Of a stretch of 64,000 nucleotides of DNA, positions 54,120-60,878 are shown piece by piece (positions within the stretch are counted from its first letter, which is position 1; every line of letters begins with the position of its first letter). This DNA comes from Caulobacter vibrioides (GTDB lineage Bacteria > Pseudomonadota > Alphaproteobacteria > Caulobacterales > Caulobacteraceae). The notes beneath the pieces are model-generated. The model ran no database searches, had not been told where the DNA came from, and was given only the letters and a program-made list of their open reading frames with translations. A program made the translations under genes and the position numbers. Location: NCBI RefSeq assembly GCF_002310375.3, contig NZ_CP023315.3:1178001-1242000 (forward strand), read 5' to 3'.

Positions 54120-54533
54120 TCAGGCGGTCATGCAGGCGGCGTTGAGCAGGCCGACCGCGATGGAGATGCCCGCCAGATAGACGCCGATCGAGACCTCGCC
54201 GCTTTCGATGCGGGTCTTGACGTCGGGCAGGGCCACGATGCGAACGCCGGTGAAGGCGGCGATCTGGATCACGCCGGCCAGCGTCGCCCAGGCGGCGAAC
54301 TCAGGCAGGCTGACCGTATGGCTGAGCGCCGAGGCCAGGGGCAGGACATAGCCGACCAGCGCGCCCGCCAGCGCAATGGCCGCTGCGGTGTTGCCCTGCC
54401 GGATCAAGGCGCGCTCGTTGTACGGCGTCACCCACTGGTAGATGTACTTGAAGGCGATCGTGAACAGGCCGGCCAAGGCGAAGGCCAGCAGGAAAGCGAT
54501 CGCCCCTTCCTTGAAACCGATGAAGTCGAACAT
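54120..54533 (-). CDS. DUF350 membrane protein (YjfL-like)
   Basis: A 137-residue inner membrane protein with four transmembrane helices, the DUF350 type found as single or paired modules. It has GAIAFLLAFALAGLFTIAFKYIYQWVTPYNERALIRQGNTAAAIALAGALVGYVLPLASAL and a second half with IESGEVSIGVYLAGISIAVGLLNAACM. The ATG at 54533 starts the family homology. It is the middle gene of the DUF2491-DUF350-DUF1190 operon, matching YjfK-YjfL-YjfM order in E. coli. Confidence 0.92.
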   Translation of the reverse strand: MFDFIGFKEGAIAFLLAFALAGLFTIAFKYIYQWVTPYNERALIRQGNTAAAIALAGALVGYVLPLASALSHTVSLPEFAAWATLAGVIQIAAFTGVRIVALPDVKTRIESGEVSIGVYLAGISIAVGLLNAACMTA

Positions 54534-54601
54534 CTGGCTGGCTCTCCCCAAGAACCCGCCCGATCGGCGCTGGCCGAGCGGGTATGCGGGCTCGTCAAAA
54601 T

Positions 54602-55249
54602 TCAGGCTCGGAACTCGCCCACCGACAGCGGCAGGCCGATCATGGTCTCGTGACTGACGTCTTTACGATCTTCAGGCTCGAGGGTCAGGGCGAGCAAGAG
54701 CTCGCGACCATCGCCGCCCAGAAGGTCGCGGTGGAACAGCATCACGGTCTGGAACAGGCGGCGGTCGGGCGTCTGGGCGTCGCGCGCATAGTAGACGTCT
54801 TCCCACAGGGTCACCGGATCCTGTTGCTCGGCCTCATCGCCGAACCAAAGGCGCGTGTAGGGCGGCAGGCCTTCGGGCTGGAAGGTGCGAGACCGCAGGC
54901 GCTGGTTCCACAGTTCGTGATCGGTGCGATCGGCGGGATACTCGCTGGCCCAGGGCGTAAAGACGGTGAAGTCGTTGGCCTTCTGCCCCTCGCGATCGTC
55001 GGAGACGACCTGAAACAGGATCTCGTCGTCGGTGTAGAAGCGATGGACGAAAGCGCCGTCGTTCAGCTGGATCAGGCCTTGCGCGGTGATCTCCAGCGTA
55101 TCGCGGTCGAGGGCGAACTTGGTCTCCTCGCCCAGCCGGCGCCAGGCCAGCGGGTCAAGCACCACGGTCCGGCCGATCGTCACGTTACGGATGATGGGCA
55201 GGGCGGGGCCGGAGGGCTGGTCTTTGCGGCCGAAGAGTTTTCCGAACAT
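54602..55249 (-). CDS. DUF2491 protein (YjfK-like)
   Basis: A 215-residue cytoplasmic protein of the DUF2491 family. The N-terminus is MFGKLFGRKDQPSGPALPIIRNVTIGRTVVLDPLAWRRLG. The middle has TLEITAQGLIQLNDGAFVHRFYTDDEILFQVV and the end LWEDVYYARDAQTPDRRLFQTVMLFHRDL. It corresponds to YjfK of E. coli. ATG 55249 is used; a longer frame reaches 55375 but would cross the operator region. First gene of the minus-strand operon. No enzymatic motif is known. Confidence 0.9.
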   Translation of the reverse strand: MFGKLFGRKDQPSGPALPIIRNVTIGRTVVLDPLAWRRLGEETKFALDRDTLEITAQGLIQLNDGAFVHRFYTDDEILFQVVSDDREGQKANDFTVFTPWASEYPADRTDHELWNQRLRSRTFQPEGLPPYTRLWFGDEAEQQDPVTLWEDVYYARDAQTPDRRLFQTVMLFHRDLLGGDGRELLLALTLEPEDRKDVSHETMIGLPLSVGEFRA

Positions 55250-55368
55250 CGCGATCAGCGAGGCCTCGAATCCTGGGCCGGCTCGCTTATCTGGTGGGCG
55301 AAGCCGGTTTCCCGAAAGCGTGCTTGCTCTCGGGTGAAGTCGGTCGCAGGATGACGCTATACGATGGG

Positions 55369-55403
55369 TTGTCAAGCATACATGTTATGCGTACATGTAA
55401 CGC
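55369..55403 (+). promoter_or_regulatory. Tandem operators and promoter of the yjf-like system
   Basis: Two 15-bp near-palindromes, GCATACATGTTATGC (55376-55390) and GCGTACATGTAACGC (55389-55403), repeat every 13 bases and end directly at the ATG of the DUF2170 gene. TTGTCA (55369-55374), 17 bases and TACATG could be a promoter with +1 on the ATG. The site lies in the divergent spacer and could control both operons. Confidence 0.65.
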
Positions 55404-56075
55404 ATGCCTGCTAGACTGAAGAGAAGCGCTCAGGCCGCTGAAAGAACGCGGGCGTGGCGCGAAGCGCGACGGAACGCCGGCTTCGTGAAAATCGAGGTCT
55501 GGGCGCCGGCGGCGTGCAAGCCCGACATTCTTTCGGCTGTGCAGGCCATCGTCGTCGAGTCGGTCCGCGGACCGGCGCTGCAGACCAATCCCCATCCCCC
55601 CAAGGGCGTCAAACATATGGACTCCGTTATCGACACCGCCTGGACGATCCACACCCTGCGCGACGCGCTGGTGGAAAGCGCGCTCGTGCGCGAGGACGAA
55701 ATGACCGTTACGGTCGTCGAGGGCGTCGAGCCCGTGCTGATGGTGGTTATGCACGAGTTCGGCGACCTGCCGATCTATGTCAGCGGCGGGGGGCTGCAAC
55801 TAGTCGTCTCGACCCTGCTGTGGGCCTGCGATGAGCAGAACAATCGCTCGGAATTCAATGAGTTCCTGCTCAAAGCTCAGAAGATCGTGCCGCTGTCGAA
55901 CTTCGGCATCACCACGGTCGACGGCCGCGACTACTACGAGCTGTTGGGCGAGATCTCGTCCAAGACCACCCTGCAGACGCTGATCATCGAGCTGCGAACC
56001 CTGGCCGACAACGCCATCGCCGCCGCCAGCGACCTGCGTGATTCCTTCGAAAAAAGCCGCGTCGCGGCCGCCTAA
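55404..56075 (+). CDS. DUF2170 protein with MazE-like N-terminal extension (YjfI-like)
   Basis: A 223-residue protein. Residues about 72-215 form the DUF2170 domain: VIDTAWTIHTLRDALVESALVREDEMTVTVVEG, VMHEFGDLPIYVSGGGLQLVV, NEFLLKAQKIVPLSNFGITTV and YYELLGEISSKTTLQTLIIELRTLADNAI, matching E. coli YjfI. Residues 1-40 are an extra module, AERTRAWREARRNAGFVKIEVWAPAACKPDI. It resembles MazE-like antitoxin N-termini (R-x-x-R-x-AG-x-x-x-V-WVP). An internal ATG at 55617 would give the bare domain. The long form is preferred because the proposed promoter ends at ATG 55404. It is the first gene of the plus-strand operon. Confidence 0.85.
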   Translation: MPARLKRSAQAAERTRAWREARRNAGFVKIEVWAPAACKPDILSAVQAIVVESVRGPALQTNPHPPKGVKHMDSVIDTAWTIHTLRDALVESALVREDEMTVTVVEGVEPVLMVVMHEFGDLPIYVSGGGLQLVVSTLLWACDEQNNRSEFNEFLLKAQKIVPLSNFGITTVDGRDYYELLGEISSKTTLQTLIIELRTLADNAIAAASDLRDSFEKSRVAAA

Positions 56076-56098
56076 CGACAGAGACCGGAGAACTTCGA

Positions 56099-56857
56099 AT
56101 GTCTATCTGGAGCAAGCTCTCGGCCCTGTTCCGTGGCGCGGCGCATGAAGGCGCGCAGACGGTTGTGGACGCCAACGCCCTGCGCATCCTGGATCAGGAG
56201 ATCCGCGACGCCGACACCGCCCAGGGCAAGGCCCGGGACGAGCTGGCCAAGCTGGTCGCGCGCCGCCGCGCGCTGGAGACCGAGGTCGCCCAGCTGACCG
56301 ACCAGTCGCGCAAGTACGAATCCTCGGCGCGCGCGGCGATGAACAAGGGCGACCAAGCCCTGGCCCTGGAAGTGGCGCAGCGTATCGCCGACCTCGAAAA
56401 GGACGCGGGCCAGAAGTCGACTCAGATGACTGAGCTGCGCGCGGCTGAGGAAAAGCTGCGCACGGTGATCGCCCAGACTGACACCAAGGTCGAGGCGCTG
56501 CGCCGCGAGATCGAGATCGTGAAGGTCAACGAAAGCGTCCAGAAGGCTCAGGCGGCCGTCATCTCGCGCTCGGGTTCGGCCAGCGGTGTGGTCGGCTCGG
56601 CCGCCGATAGCCTCAAGCGCATCAAGGAACGTCAGGCGGTTCGCGAGGAGCAGTTCCGGCTGCACAGCGAGTCGGAGGACCGCAAGACCGGCGCTGATCT
56701 GGACGCCAAGCTGGCGGCGGCGGGCATCCTGCCGGGCGCGAGCGGCGCCGAGGACGTGCTGGCGCGCCTGATGGCCCCGAAGAACGAGGCCCTGCCGGCC
56801 CCGATGCTGGCCATCGAGGACAGGCAAAAGGTTGCTCGGGACGGCTCGGACGCCTGA
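56099..56857 (+). CDS. PspA/IM30 family protein (YjfJ-like)
   Basis: A 252-residue coiled-coil protein of the PspA/IM30 (ESCRT-III-like) family, which coats and repairs inner membrane. The N-terminal amphipathic start is SIWSKLSALFRGAAHEGAQTVVDANALRILDQEIRDADTAQGKARDELAKLVARRRALE. Heptad-rich helices then run to about residue 165. The tail (about 165-252) is polar, with AAAGILPGASGAEDVLARLM. It corresponds to YjfJ. Its stop overlaps the next start (TGATG), so the ATP-grasp enzyme is translationally coupled. Confidence 0.92.
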   Translation: MSIWSKLSALFRGAAHEGAQTVVDANALRILDQEIRDADTAQGKARDELAKLVARRRALETEVAQLTDQSRKYESSARAAMNKGDQALALEVAQRIADLEKDAGQKSTQMTELRAAEEKLRTVIAQTDTKVEALRREIEIVKVNESVQKAQAAVISRSGSASGVVGSAADSLKRIKERQAVREEQFRLHSESEDRKTGADLDAKLAAAGILPGASGAEDVLARLMAPKNEALPAPMLAIEDRQKVARDGSDA

Positions 56858-58020
56858 TGCGTCGTCTGACCCTGAAGCCTCGGCCGGACTGGAAGTCTAA
56901 GGCCGAGGCCGTCGGTTTCACCTGGCATCACGCCGATGGCCGCCGCTACTGGGACGAGCGAGCGGCCTACGCCTTCACGCTGGAGGAGGTCGAGGGTCAT
57001 CTGGAACCCGCGACCGAGGCGCTGCACAAGCTCTGCCTGGAGCTCGTGGACGACGCCGTCAAAAGCGACGCCCTGATGGCGCGGCTTCAGATCCCTGAAG
57101 CGACGCGAGACCTGGTCGCCGCCTCGTGGAAGGCGCGTGATCCGTCGCTCTATGGGCGGTTCGACTTTTTCTTCGACGGGGCCGGCCCGCCCAAGCTCTA
57201 CGAGTACAACGCCGACACCCCGACCAGCATCTATGAAGCGGGCGTGTTTCAGTGGCTGTGGCTGGAGGACCTGATCCAGCAAGGGGCGCTGCCGGAGTCG
57301 ACGGACCAGTTCAACAGCCTGCACGACCAGTTGGCCGAGCGGTTCAAGGCGATCTTCCCGAACGGCGGCTTTGTCCACTTCGCCAGCGATCCTGACTTTG
57401 TCGAGGACCGTCAGACGGTGCGCTTCCTGGAAGACATGGGCCGCCTGGCGGGTCTGGAGCCCAAGTTCGTGCCGACCACGGCGATCGGTCTCGACGCTGA
57501 CGGCCGTTTCGTCGACCAGGACAACTACATCATCGGCGCGCTGTTCAAGCTGTACCCCTGGGAGGACATGCTCCGCGAGCCCTACGCGGCCAGCATAGCG
57601 GGGTCCAAGACCCTGTTCCTCGAGCCGCCCTGGAAGGCGGTTCTGTCGAACAAGGCGATGCTCCCCCTGTTGTGGGAGCGGCACCCGGGGCATCCCAACC
57701 TGCTGGAGACCTATTTCGACGACGATCCCAAGGTCGAGCGTCTGGGGGCCAGCTACGCGCGCAAGCCGCTGTTCAGCCGCGAGGGCGCGAACATCGAGCT
57801 CTGGAAGGACGGCCGCAAGGGCAGGGTGCTCGACCAGGGCTATGGCGCTGAAGGCTGGATCCGTCAGGAGCTGAAGCCGCCGCCCCGGTTCGGCGCGAAC
57901 TATCCGGTGATCGGGTCGTGGGTCGTTGGCGATCAGCCCGCCGGCATCGGAGTCCGCGAGGATCGTGGCCAGGTGACGCGCGACCGCTCGCGGTTCATTC
58001 CGCACATCATCGAAGGCTAA
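56857..58020 (+). CDS. Glutathionylspermidine-synthase-like ATP-grasp ligase (YjfC-like)
   Basis: A 387-residue enzyme of the GSP_synth family (C-N ligase, ATP-grasp), corresponding to E. coli YjfC. It shows FTWHHADGRRYWDERAAYAFTLEEVE at the N-terminus and YGRFDFFFDGAGPPKLYEYNADTPTSIYEAGVFQW as the substrate region. EPPWKAVLSNKAMLPLLWERHPGHPNLLET and KPLFSREGANI lie in the nucleotide-binding half. GSWVVGDQPAGIGVRED is near the end. True glutathionylspermidine synthases have extra domains; this short form probably joins different partners, perhaps a peptide and a polyamine or amino acid. It overlaps PspA. Confidence 0.93.
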   Translation: MRRLTLKPRPDWKSKAEAVGFTWHHADGRRYWDERAAYAFTLEEVEGHLEPATEALHKLCLELVDDAVKSDALMARLQIPEATRDLVAASWKARDPSLYGRFDFFFDGAGPPKLYEYNADTPTSIYEAGVFQWLWLEDLIQQGALPESTDQFNSLHDQLAERFKAIFPNGGFVHFASDPDFVEDRQTVRFLEDMGRLAGLEPKFVPTTAIGLDADGRFVDQDNYIIGALFKLYPWEDMLREPYAASIAGSKTLFLEPPWKAVLSNKAMLPLLWERHPGHPNLLETYFDDDPKVERLGASYARKPLFSREGANIELWKDGRKGRVLDQGYGAEGWIRQELKPPPRFGANYPVIGSWVVGDQPAGIGVREDRGQVTRDRSRFIPHIIEG

Positions 58021-58754
58021 AGCGCGCGCAGGATGCGAACGGCGTCCGCGACGGCCGCCTGATCGGTGTCGCGCAGCTCGGGCGGCACGAAACCCATCGC
58101 GCCCAGCTTCGAGCTCGGCTCGGCGCCGGGGATCGGGCCACTGAAGGATCCGTGGACTTCGCGCACGCCGGTGCGGCGGACCAGCTCGGCGACATTGCCA
58201 GGTTTGACTCCGGCGCCGGCCAGGATGCCGATGCGTCCCGCGGCCTGCTCGACAAGGGCCGCGATCTGCTCTGCGCCGGCCTGGGCGGTCAGGGCGCCGC
58301 CGGACGTCAGGACCCGCTCGAACCCCAGCTGGACAGCGATCTCGAGCGCCTCGGCCTGATCGGGCACGAGGTCGAACGATCGGTGCAGGCTCATGCCCAT
58401 GCCTTGGGCGTGCGCCACAAGGGCTTCCAGGACGGGAAGGTCCAGCGCGCCGTCCGGGCGGTTGGCGCCGATCACCACGCCCGCCAGGCCATGGGCGCGC
58501 ACCGCATCGATGTCGCGCTTGATGGCGTCCACGTCGCCCTCGTCGTAGCAGAAGTCGCCGTTGCGCGGCCGGATCATCGGATAGATCGGGATCGGCGCTG
58601 ACGCAGCCTGGGCCATCAGGCCCGGCGCAGGGGTCAGGCCTTGCAGGGCCAGGGCCGCGCAAAGTTCGATCCGATCAGCGCCGCCGGCGATCGCCGCCGC
58701 CAGTCCAGCGGGCGTATCGACACAGACTTCCAGAAGAATGCGTTCAGGGCTCAT
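58017..58754 (-). CDS. cutC: Copper homeostasis protein CutC
   Basis: A 245-residue TIM-barrel CutC. ILLEVCVDTPAGLAAAIAGGADRIELCAALALQGLTPAPGLM is the family signature, and VHGSFSGPIPGAEPSSKLG is near the end. The sequence contains HRSFDLV, DLPVLEALVAHAQGMG and GRIGILAGAGVKPGNV. It has been linked to copper tolerance but its activity is not established. Its 3' end overlaps the ATP-grasp gene by four bases in a convergent way. Confidence 0.93.
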   Translation of the reverse strand: MSPERILLEVCVDTPAGLAAAIAGGADRIELCAALALQGLTPAPGLMAQAASAPIPIYPMIRPRNGDFCYDEGDVDAIKRDIDAVRAHGLAGVVIGANRPDGALDLPVLEALVAHAQGMGMSLHRSFDLVPDQAEALEIAVQLGFERVLTSGGALTAQAGAEQIAALVEQAAGRIGILAGAGVKPGNVAELVRRTGVREVHGSFSGPIPGAEPSSKLGAMGFVPPELRDTDQAAVADAVRILRAL

Positions 58755-58807
58755 GCTGGCCTCCAGGCGGTGCTACGGAATCGGCGCGGTCTTGTTGGAG
58801 CACACGG

Positions 58808-59839
58808 ATGTTGAATCGTAGAGGCCTGATCGGCGCCTCCCTCGCGGGCTCGGCGATGCTGAGCGCGGGGCGCGCGACGGCGCAGGGCGACGGTGTCAGG
58901 CTGACGGGCCCCGGTGTGATCTCGACCTGGGACTTCGGCGTCGCCGCCAACCAGGCCGCTTGGTCGGTCTTGGCCAAGGGCGGCCGGGCGCTGGACGCCG
59001 TCGAGGCCGGCGCGCGGATTCCCGAGCAGGACCTGAAGAACCACAGCGTCGGCCGCGCCGGCTATCCGGATCGGGACGGGAATGTCTCGCTGGACGCTTG
59101 CATCATGGACGAGCTGGGCAATTGCGGCGCGGTGGCGGCGCTGGAGCATATCGCGCACCCGATCTCCGTGGCGCGCCGGGTGATGGAAAAGACCCCGCAC
59201 GTGATGCTGGTCGGGGCCGGCGCGCTGCAGTTCGCCCTGGAGCAGGGCTTTCCTCGTGAGGAACTGCTGACGCCGGAGTCCCGCGCCGCCTGGGAGGCCT
59301 GGAAGAAGGACGCCAAGTATCAGCCCCGGGCCAATAGCGAGGTCTCCGACTACGGCAAGACGACCGGCCAACTGGGCACGCCGGGCGGGGCGGGCAATCA
59401 CGACACCATCGGCATGCTGGCGATCGACGCCAAGGGAAACCTGTCCGGCGCCTGCACCACCAGCGGCATGGCCTGGAAGATGCGCGGCCGGGTCGGCGAC
59501 AGCCCGATCATCGGCGCGGGTCTCTATGTCGACAACGAGGTGGGCGGCGCGACCTCCACCGGCGTTGGCGAAGAGGTGATCCGCAATGTCGGCAGCTTCC
59601 TGGTGGTGGAGCTGATGCGGCAGGGGCGTTCGCCGGAGGCGGCCTGCCGCGAGGCTGTCGAGCGGATTTTGAAGAAGAAGCCGCAGGCCAAGGACATCCA
59701 GGTTGGTTTCCTGGCCGTAAACAAGGCGGGCGAGGTTGGAGCCTGGGCGATCCAGTCCGGGTTCAGCTACGCCGTGTGCGATGGTCGCAAGCAGGACCTC
59801 CTCGTACCCGGCAAGGCGACCTATTCGGCAGCCCGGTAA
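58808..59839 (+). CDS. Exported N4-(beta-N-acetylglucosaminyl)-L-asparaginase (glycosylasparaginase)
   Basis: A 343-residue Ntn hydrolase precursor. Signal peptide of Tat type at 1-25 (LNRRGLIGASLAGSAML, then ATAQ). The autoproteolysis site GNHDTIGM places the new N-terminal nucleophile at Thr200 (after His198-Asp199). Substrate-site segments NHSVGRAGYPDRDGNVSLDACIMD and GACTTSGMAWKMRGRVGDSPIIGAGLYVDNEVG are present. It would release asparagine-linked GlcNAc, or act as an asparaginase. The ATG is close to the divergent cutC start, in a 53-base spacer. Confidence 0.94.
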   Translation: MLNRRGLIGASLAGSAMLSAGRATAQGDGVRLTGPGVISTWDFGVAANQAAWSVLAKGGRALDAVEAGARIPEQDLKNHSVGRAGYPDRDGNVSLDACIMDELGNCGAVAALEHIAHPISVARRVMEKTPHVMLVGAGALQFALEQGFPREELLTPESRAAWEAWKKDAKYQPRANSEVSDYGKTTGQLGTPGGAGNHDTIGMLAIDAKGNLSGACTTSGMAWKMRGRVGDSPIIGAGLYVDNEVGGATSTGVGEEVIRNVGSFLVVELMRQGRSPEAACREAVERILKKKPQAKDIQVGFLAVNKAGEVGAWAIQSGFSYAVCDGRKQDLLVPGKATYSAAR

Positions 59840-59855
59840 AGTGGATAGGCGAACG

Positions 59856-59870
59856 TATAACGCGGTTATA
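59856..59870. promoter_or_regulatory. 15-bp palindrome before the dienelactone hydrolase gene
   Basis: TATAAC-GCG-GTTATA is a perfect palindrome 34 bases before the ATG at 59905. Its arms resemble -10 boxes on both strands, so a bound regulator could block transcription. Confidence 0.45.
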
Positions 59871-59904
59871 GCGTGCCGGTCCCAAATCTAAGGAGGAGAC
59901 CGCC

Positions 59905-60765
59905 ATGTGCGATGATGAAATCCACCCCGGCCTCATTCAGGATCCGACGATCTCGCGTCGCCGGTTCGGCCTGCTGACCGTGGCCCTGACGGGCGTGGCC
60001 ACGGTCGCGCACGCCGACGACTCGGTCGTGGAAAAGGATGTCGAGGTCAAGACGCCCGATGGCACGGCCGACGCGGTGCTGTTCTATCCCAAAGGGAAGG
60101 GCAAATGGCCGGCGGTGCTGGTGTGGCCCGATATCTGGAGCCTGCGTCCGGTCTTCCGCCAGATGGCCCGTCGCCTGGCGTCCTCCGGCTATGTCGTGCT
60201 GGTCCCCAACCTCTACTACCGCACCAAGAAGGCGCCGGTGATGGAGGGCGCAATGAGCTTCGGCAATCCGCAGGACCGGGAGACGATCTCGGCCCTGGCC
60301 AGGACGGTCACGCCGACCACCGCAGTCACCGACGCGGTCGCCTTCGTCTCCTTCCTGGACGCCCAGCCGCAGACCAACAAGGCCAAGCGCGTCGGCGTGC
60401 AGGGCTACTGCATGGGTGGACCGCTGGCCTTCCGCACCGCCGGCTCCAACGCCGCGCGGATCGGCGCGGTGGCCAGCTTCCATGGTGGCGGCCTGACCGC
60501 CGAGGGGCCCGACAGCCCGCAACTGCTGATCCCCAAGGCGAAGGCCGACTATCTGGTCGCCGTCGCCGACAACGACGACAAGCGCGACCCGGCGTCCAAG
60601 GAAAAGCTCAAGGTCGCGTTCGCTGAGGCTAAGATCAAGGCGACCGTCGAGGTCTATGTCGGCGCCAACCACGGTTGGACCGTACCCGGCAGCCAAGCCT
60701 ACAACGAGCCTGCGGCGGAGAAGGCCTGGACCGAGCTCCTGGCGCTCTACAAGGCGGCGCTCTAG
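59905..60765 (+). CDS. Exported dienelactone hydrolase family protein
   Basis: A 286-residue alpha/beta hydrolase. A Tat-like signal (SRRRFGLLTVALTGVATVAHA, residues about 18-38) follows an 17-residue acidic N-terminus. The catalytic Cys is in VQGYCMGGPLAF (about residue 167). The acid is probably in VADNDDKRDP and the His in GANHGWTV. The core strand AVLVWPDIWSLRPVFRQMARRLAS fits dienelactone hydrolase. AAGGAGGAGA stands before the ATG. A good terminator follows. The physiological ester is not known. Confidence 0.92.
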   Translation: MCDDEIHPGLIQDPTISRRRFGLLTVALTGVATVAHADDSVVEKDVEVKTPDGTADAVLFYPKGKGKWPAVLVWPDIWSLRPVFRQMARRLASSGYVVLVPNLYYRTKKAPVMEGAMSFGNPQDRETISALARTVTPTTAVTDAVAFVSFLDAQPQTNKAKRVGVQGYCMGGPLAFRTAGSNAARIGAVASFHGGGLTAEGPDSPQLLIPKAKADYLVAVADNDDKRDPASKEKLKVAFAEAKIKATVEVYVGANHGWTVPGSQAYNEPAAEKAWTELLALYKAAL

Positions 60766-60773
60766 CGGCCGAA

Positions 60774-60808
60774 GAGGGCGGCTCGCGCAAGCGAGGCCGC
60801 CCTCTATT
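60774..60808 (+). terminator. Rho-independent terminator of the dienelactone hydrolase gene
   Basis: GAGGGCGGC (60774-60782) pairs with GCCGCCCTC (60796-60804), an exact 9-bp stem. TATTTGT follows. It is nine bases after the stop. Confidence 0.8.
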
Positions 60809-60823
60809 TGTCCTACAAAATGA

Positions 60824-60839
60824 TTGATAGCGCTATCAA
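60824..60839. promoter_or_regulatory. LacI-family operator before the GH39 gene
   Basis: TTGATAGCGCTATCAA is a perfect 16-bp palindrome with central CG, the standard LacI/GalR operator layout. It lies 39 bases before ATG 60879, suggesting sugar-controlled repression of the xylosidase and perhaps the following transporter. Confidence 0.72.
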
Positions 60840-60878
60840 CGCCGTGTAGCCGTTTCTCCAGGGACGGGGAGCAAACGG

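Noticed and set aside
60824-60839. FixK/FNR box for TTGATAGCGCTATCAA
   Set aside because: FixK/FNR sites are TTGAT-N4-ATCAA (14 bases). This site is two bases longer with a central CG, which fits LacI-family proteins.
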